8,595 nt of DNA from Bacilli bacterium (GTDB lineage Bacteria > Bacillota_I > Bacilli_A > RFN20 > CAG-826), in contig JAILKX010000009.1 in NCBI GenBank assembly GCA_024693415.1, positions 1 to 8,595 on the forward strand, read 5' to 3'. The notes beneath the pieces are model-generated. The model made no database searches, was not told the origin of the DNA, and saw nothing but the letters and a program-made list of their open reading frames with translations. Shown piece after piece: positions 7,420 to 8,595 of the stretch (the stretch's first letter is position 1; each line of letters opens with the position of its first letter). The translations under genes and the position numbers were made by a program.

Positions 7420-7779
7420 ATATGCAAATGGCCAATTTGGCCCCTAGAAGCCCTTCTAAGAGCCAAAAGGCATGCCTAGGGATTAATCTACCTCCAAGCC
7501 CAAACGCGTCTCTACGGGCCCCTGGGGGCCGCCAGAGCTGCACAGGCAGCTGTCAGGGTGGCCGCCGCGGTCAGCAAGCCATATCGCCATCAATGAGGAC
7601 ATTGCAAGTCCCTAATGAAAGCAATTCCGTTGGGGGCGTATATGCGTTATTCGCCAAAACCGGCCATACTGTGTCCTCATGCGGGAGGACCTGCCCCGAC
7701 AGCTAAAGGTTTTAGCTCGGGCAGGGGCCAAAGATAAGGAATTTAGGTATATGGGTCGCGTGGATTTCCTTATTGGATC
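7420..7779. other. Inverted-repeat-rich intergenic region, possible structured RNA
   Basis: About 360 bases between the two convergent genes with no convincing reading frame. Local dyads include GGCCAA/TTGGCC (7430-7442), AGGCATGCCT (7468-7477), GATTAATC (7481-7488), GGCCCC/GGGGCC (7517-7530), AGCTGC/GCAGCT (7536-7551) enclosed by GGCCGCC/GGTGGCC (7527-7563), GGCG/CGCC (7635-7655), GTCCTC/GAGGAC (7673-7690), a long rod at 7690-7725 and ATAAGGAA/TTCCTTAT (7734-7773). Two nested longer-range pairings are also possible: 7548-7561 with 7691-7704, and 7593-7601 with 7672-7680. No tRNA, rRNA, tmRNA, RNase P or SRP RNA was recognised. No promoter or U-tract terminator for the region itself was found on either strand, so it may equally be degenerate DNA or a DNA-level hairpin cluster. 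Confidence 0.4.
7690..7725 (+). other. Long rod-like hairpin in the intergenic region
   Basis: CCTGCCC (7690-7696) pairs with GGGCAGG (7719-7725), and AGCTAAA (7701-7707) with TTTAGCT (7711-7717) around a 3-base loop; unpaired bases sit between the two stems on the left side. This gives about 14 pairs in 36 bases. No T-run follows on the plus strand, so it is not a normal terminator. Confidence 0.6.
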
Positions 7780-7808
7780 AAAAAAGGCGCCGGGGTGATC
7801 CGACGCCT
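7780..7808 (-). terminator. Rho-independent terminator of the convergent lipoprotein gene
   Basis: Read on the minus strand, AGGCGTCGG (7808-7800) pairs with CCGGCGCCT (7793-7785), 9 bp with one T-G wobble and a 6-base loop, followed by TTTTTT (7785-7780). It lies 21 bases beyond the stop codon. The plus strand has no T-run here, so it works in one direction only. Confidence 0.9.
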
Positions 7809-7815
7809 GAAGAGA

Positions 7816-7827
7816 TCGCTTAAGCGA
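7816..7827 (-). other. Perfect 12-bp palindrome just after the lipoprotein stop codon
   Basis: TCGCTTAAGCGA is its own reverse complement. It lies 2 bases past the minus-strand TAA (7832-7830) and just before the terminator. The arrangement mirrors the plus-strand operon end, where a small dyad also sits between stop codon and terminator. Confidence 0.5.
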
Positions 7828-7829
7828 AC

Positions 7830-8595
7830 TTATGATGGGGAATATTCCTTCCAGGTGGCACAGGCGTAGCTGTAGGTGCCGGAAGTGAGGGTGATGTTCT
7901 CGGTCTGGTTGAAGACGCGGCCTGCGGCGGAACCGGTGGTTTTCCAGTTCGGCTCGGTGGTGCCTTCGGCGCAGCGGGCCAATAGGCAGCCAGTCATTTC
8001 ATGATCGACGTCGAAGGTGAGGTAGGTCGGGGTATCGCCGTCGCCATAGACGCAGTCGACCCAGGCGCCGTTCTCGCCATTGCCCCAGACCCAGGCGAAG
8101 ATCACGCAGCCATCGTTGGTGATCCATTCGGGGATGCCGGTGATGGTATAGGTGCAGGGTTCATCGAGGTAGGAGCTGGTGCTTGTCTGGCCGCCCGAGG
8201 TTTCGGAAGTTCCGCTTCCGTTATTGCCGAAGTAGGCGTAGAGGATCTTGCCGGATTCGGAGGGGACGGTGGTGTATTCGGTGAGGGCGCCGGTGCCGTC
8301 ATAGCTGACCCATGACTGGAATTCAGCGCCCGAGGTGGCGGTGATTTCGTCGGATCCCGGGAGGGCTGAACCGACTTCGGCGGTGTAGACGATCGCGTTC
8401 TCGAGGAACTTGTCCTCAATCGTCTCCTTCACCGGCTGGGTGCCGGAGTATTGGCCGATTTTGCTGAGGACGAGGTAGATGGTGTTGGTGTCGCCGGCTT
8501 GGAGATAAGCGGGCTCGGCGTCAAGGTTGGCCATGACGGACGAGCATCCGGCGAGGGTGAGGGAAGCGGAAGCAAGAATCAATAAACCTTTTTTC
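7830..8595 (-). CDS. Surface lipoprotein with a Trp/Cys-rich, possibly carbohydrate-binding C-terminal module (start at window edge)
   Basis: Convergent gene on the minus strand. The frame is open to the edge: the visible start reads KKGLLILASASLTLAGC, and base 8595 is a G fitting the last base of an ATG, so the protein is probably MKKGLL... of 255 residues. The TTG at 8582 is not the start because it would cut the signal peptide. The lipobox is LAGC with lipidated Cys18. Residues about 75-122 (GSALPGSDEI to LYAYF) loosely resemble beta-grasp surface repeats of the InlB/Flg_new type. A Gly/Ser/Thr linker (about 125-143) leads to a module of about 107 residues with five tryptophans (PEW, AWVW, AW, NW, with TW near the end making a sixth Trp residue) and six cysteines. 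Its layout recalls starch-binding CBM25/26 modules. Location beside pullulanase and maltodextrin transport fits glucan capture, but this function is inferred. Confidence 0.8.
   Translation of the reverse strand, partial: KKGLLILASASLTLAGCSSVMANLDAEPAYLQAGDTNTIYLVLSKIGQYSGTQPVKETIEDKFLENAIVYTAEVGSALPGSDEITATSGAEFQSWVSYDGTGALTEYTTVPSESGKILYAYFGNNGSGTSETSGGQTSTSSYLDEPCTYTITGIPEWITNDGCVIFAWVWGNGENGAWVDCVYGDGDTPTYLTFDVDHEMTGCLLARCAEGTTEPNWKTTGSAAGRVFNQTENITLTSGTYSYACATWKEYSPS

Noticed and set aside
7595..7611. Resemblance to the RNase P RNA motif GAGGAAAGTCC
   Set aside because: The match needs a six-base insertion inside a near-invariant motif, and the matching 3' conserved region is absent.
7555..7613. 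T-box-like sequence: AGGGTGG with CCGCGG and a later GTCCCT
   Set aside because: The conserved TGGNACCGCG is broken by extra bases, there is no terminator with a U-tract after it, no recognisable stem I, and no downstream synthetase or amino-acid gene in that direction.
7398..7706. Plus-strand 102-residue reading frame
   Set aside because: It starts inside the operon terminator, lacks a ribosome binding site, and its codons and composition do not match the neighbouring genes.
8001..8315. Plus-strand reading frame opposite the lipoprotein gene
   Set aside because: Low-complexity Gly/Ala/Val shadow of the minus-strand gene, with no ribosome binding site.
8580..8582. TTG at 8582 as start of the minus-strand lipoprotein
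   Set aside because: Upstream codons continue in frame as KKGL, completing a normal lipoprotein signal; the true ATG probably has its last base at 8595.

Overview
The window (8595 bp, GC-rich coding DNA) looks like an alpha-glucan (starch, glycogen or maltodextrin) utilisation locus of a Gram-positive-type bacterium. The most likely host is an uncultured gut or rumen member of Bacillota/Mycoplasmatota. This rests on strong AGGAGG-type ribosome binding sites, lipobox signal peptides on both surface proteins, a type I pullulanase, an MsmX/UgpC-type ATPase and a LacI-family (cre/MalR-like) operator. Codons end mostly in C, tryptophan is TGG, and all seven visible genes stop with TAA. The host assignment is an inference from style, not from a marker gene.

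Layout, left to right. (1) 1-1728 (+): the 3' part of a type I pullulanase (GH13), its N-terminus cut off by the window edge, followed by a terminator near 1754-1780. (2) 1781-1996: a regulatory region with a promoter candidate whose -35 box is overlapped by a LacI-family operator, a second perfect dyad just upstream, and a 5'-UTR hairpin. (3) 1997-7356 (+): a five-gene operon made of a maltose/maltodextrin-type binding lipoprotein, a MalF-like permease with an unusual N-terminal extension, a MalG-like permease, a MalK/MsmX-like ATPase and an unrecognised 122-residue protein with two membrane segments. A strong hairpin sits between the binding-protein gene and the first permease gene; the downstream genes overlap or are closely spaced. 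The operon ends in two consecutive hairpins, the second a U-tract terminator. (4) 7420-7779: about 360 bases without a convincing gene but rich in inverted repeats, including two nested long-range pairings that exclude a set of local hairpins. (5) 7830-8595 (-): a convergent gene for a surface lipoprotein with a tryptophan- and cysteine-rich C-terminal module that may bind carbohydrate. Its start codon lies at the right window edge.

How the parts fit together: the pullulanase cuts alpha-1,6 branches; the lipoprotein binding protein, two permeases and ATPase import linear or branched maltodextrins; and the convergent lipoprotein may hold glucan at the cell surface. Whether the pullulanase acts inside or outside the cell cannot be told, because its N-terminus is missing. 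The two least explained parts are the small membrane protein closing the transporter operon and the structured intergenic region.
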